Positions 34,126 to 35,259 of a stretch of DNA of 35,259 nt are shown here, piece after piece. The position numbers were made by a program, and so were the translations under genes. Numbering within the stretch: position 1 is the first letter of the stretch; every line of letters starts with the position of its first letter. The DNA is from an uncultured Bacteroidales bacterium. Its GTDB lineage: Bacteria; Bacteroidota; Bacteroidia; Bacteroidales; Paludibacteraceae. Below the pieces are notes generated by a model, which saw nothing but the letters and a program-made list of their open reading frames with translations, was not told where the DNA came from and made no database searches. The stretch spans positions 1-35,259 of the forward strand of contig CAMHOY010000020.1 in assembly GCA_946186915.1 (NCBI GenBank). The letters are read 5' to 3'.

Positions 34126-34733
34126 TGGAACACGCTTTAAGTTTATTTGTCCGCTCGATATTTGCGGATAACATGATTTTCGCGTACTTCTTAGGAATGT
34201 GCTCTTACCTCGCCGTTTCGAAGAACGTGAAGACCTCAGCCGGTCTGGGTGTAGCCGTTACTTTCGTGCTCGTCGTTACCCTGCCGGTCAACTACCTCTT
34301 GCAGACGCTCGTTCTTGAGCCGCTGCATCTGGAGTACCTCAGTTTCATCCTCTTCATCGCCGTCATTGCCGCGATTGTGCAGTTGGTGGAGATGGTTGTG
34401 GAGAAATACAGCCCGTCGCTCTATGCGAGCCTCGGTATCTTCCTGCCGCTGATTGCGGTGAACTGCGCTATCATGGGTGGTTCGCTCTTCATGCAGCAGC
34501 GTATCGGCCTGCCCGCAGTGGATCCTAAGGCTATCACCTCGCTCGGCGATGCGTTCATGTACGCCTTCGGTTCGGGTCTGGGATGGTTCTTGGCGATCGT
34601 CTGCCTCGCAGGTATTCGTGAGAAAATGGAGTATAACAATGTTCCCAAACCGCTGCAGGGACTGGGTATCACGTTCATCACCGTGGGACTCATGGCGATG
34701 GCGTTCATGTGCTTCAGCGGACTGGAAATCTAA
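34125..34733 (+). CDS. nqrE: Na+-translocating NADH:quinone oxidoreductase subunit E
   Basis: 202-residue membrane subunit, paralogous to NqrD with inverted topology. Signatures: [29 protein letters not shown] at the N-terminus and [16 protein letters not shown] in the middle, whose cysteines (GMCSY, VNCAI) match the iron-centre ligands. The ATG shares one base with the nqrD stop (TAATG), behind AAGGAGG (34111-34117). Confidence 0.97.
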   Translation: MEHALSLFVRSIFADNMIFAYFLGMCSYLAVSKNVKTSAGLGVAVTFVLVVTLPVNYLLQTLVLEPLHLEYLSFILFIAVIAAIVQLVEMVVEKYSPSLYASLGIFLPLIAVNCAIMGGSLFMQQRIGLPAVDPKAITSLGDAFMYAFGSGLGWFLAIVCLAGIREKMEYNNVPKPLQGLGITFITVGLMAMAFMCFSGLEI

Positions 34734-34748
34734 TAGGAGGACAACACT

Positions 34749-35259
34749 ATGAATATGACTGCAATTTTATATGCTGTAGGAGTGTTCCTCATTGTGATCC
34801 TCCTGCTCGTGGCTATCCTCTTGGTGGCTAAGAAATACTTGGTGTCTTCGGGTAATGTAAAAGTTACAATTAACGGAGATAAAGTGTACGATGTTGCCGC
34901 GGGGGGAAACCTCCTGAACCAACTCGGCGAAGCCGGCGTTCACCTGCCTTCTGCCTGCGGCGGTAAGGGTTCTTGCGGACAGTGCAAGTGCCAGGTACTC
35001 TCCGGTGGCGGCGAGATTCTGCCTACCGAGACCGTCCATTTCTCGCGCAAACAGCAGAAAGAAGGATGGCGTCTGGGTTGCCAGGTCAAAGTCAAAGAAG
35101 ACATCACCATGAAGGTCGATGAGGCTGTTCTGGGTGTCAAGGAATGGGAATGCGAAGTCATCTCTAACAAGAACGTCGCTACCTTCATCAAGGAGTTCAA
35201 AGTGCAGCTGCCTCCGGGCGAGCACATGCACTTCGAGCCGGGTTCGTACGCACAGATCA
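34749..35259 (+). CDS. nqrF: Na+-translocating NADH:quinone oxidoreductase subunit F, 3' end cut off by window edge
   Basis: NADH-oxidising subunit that passes electrons into the complex. The first 170 residues are visible: a membrane anchor (about 5-27), then a 2Fe-2S ferredoxin domain with ligands Cys70, Cys76, Cys79 and Cys111 in SACGGKGSCGQCKC and RLGCQV, and the beginning of the FAD domain (HMHFEPGSYAQI). The usual length is about 410-420, so more than half lies outside. AGGAGG (34735-34740) precedes the ATG by 8 nt; the gene follows nqrE by 15 bp. Confidence 0.97.
   Translation, partial: MNMTAILYAVGVFLIVILLLVAILLVAKKYLVSSGNVKVTINGDKVYDVAAGGNLLNQLGEAGVHLPSACGGKGSCGQCKCQVLSGGGEILPTETVHFSRKQQKEGWRLGCQVKVKEDITMKVDEAVLGVKEWECEVISNKNVATFIKEFKVQLPPGEHMHFEPGSYAQI

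Noticed and set aside
1..35259. tRNA, rRNA, transposase or phage genes
   Set aside because: None was recognised by eye on either strand; nothing in the gene order suggests a mobile island.

Overview
The window looks like a chromosomal segment of a Bacteroidales bacterium (Bacteroidota). Three things point there. First, eight promoters share the Bacteroidota form, a -33 TTTG and a -7 TAnnTTTG separated by exactly 20 bp. Second, the gene content fits: methylmalonyl-CoA mutase MutA/MutB, Na+-translocating NQR, dipeptidyl peptidase IV and multidomain secreted nucleases ending in a GQRVK-type tail. Third, spacers carry short degenerate repeats of the kind seen between Bacteroidales genes. I cannot name a genus. 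No tRNA, rRNA, CRISPR array, transposase or phage gene was seen, so this reads as housekeeping chromosome with lineage-specific repeat activity.

Layout. 1-3921 (minus): mutB (3' end cut by the window edge) and mutA, the B12-dependent succinyl-CoA/methylmalonyl-CoA step of propionate metabolism. 4137-9412 (minus): three tandem paralogous secreted endonuclease I proteins in one operon, with a terminator at 4063-4097. 9567-11018 (plus): an outer-membrane beta-barrel protein, divergent from the nucleases through a mirror-image promoter pair. 11015-14564 (minus): a likely operon of a C_GCAxxG_C_C redox protein, cysK, cysE and a dihydrolipoamide dehydrogenase carrying two in-frame palindromic repeats. 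14653-20280 (minus): two ABC-2 permeases, an HlyD adaptor and a TolC channel (a drug/metabolite exporter without its ATPase), preceded by an acyltransferase. 20476-24445 (plus): a ClpB-type disaggregase lacking its N-domain, an orphan FecCD-type permease and panB. 24492-29965 (minus): five overlapping or closely spaced genes (cytidylate kinase-like, secreted unknown, DPP IV, ROK sugar kinase, polysaccharide deacetylase). 30302-35259 (plus): nqrABCDEF, cut inside nqrF.

How it fits together. NQR pumps Na+ while oxidising NADH, and MutAB serves the succinate-propionate branch, both typical of anaerobic Bacteroidales energy metabolism. The nucleases, DPP IV, deacetylase and porin suggest scavenging of extracellular DNA, peptides and glycans.

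The most unusual signals are repeats rather than genes: (i) a 34-bp GC-rich hairpin element inserted twice, in the same reading frame, inside lpdA; (ii) a 57-bp element with a perfect 9-bp palindromic core, once as the 3' end of the C_GCAxxG gene and once in the nqr leader; (iii) short degenerate repeats that fill spacers and also appear inside, or at the ends of, coding regions. The N-domain-less ClpB and a cysteine-rich MutA are the main protein-level oddities.
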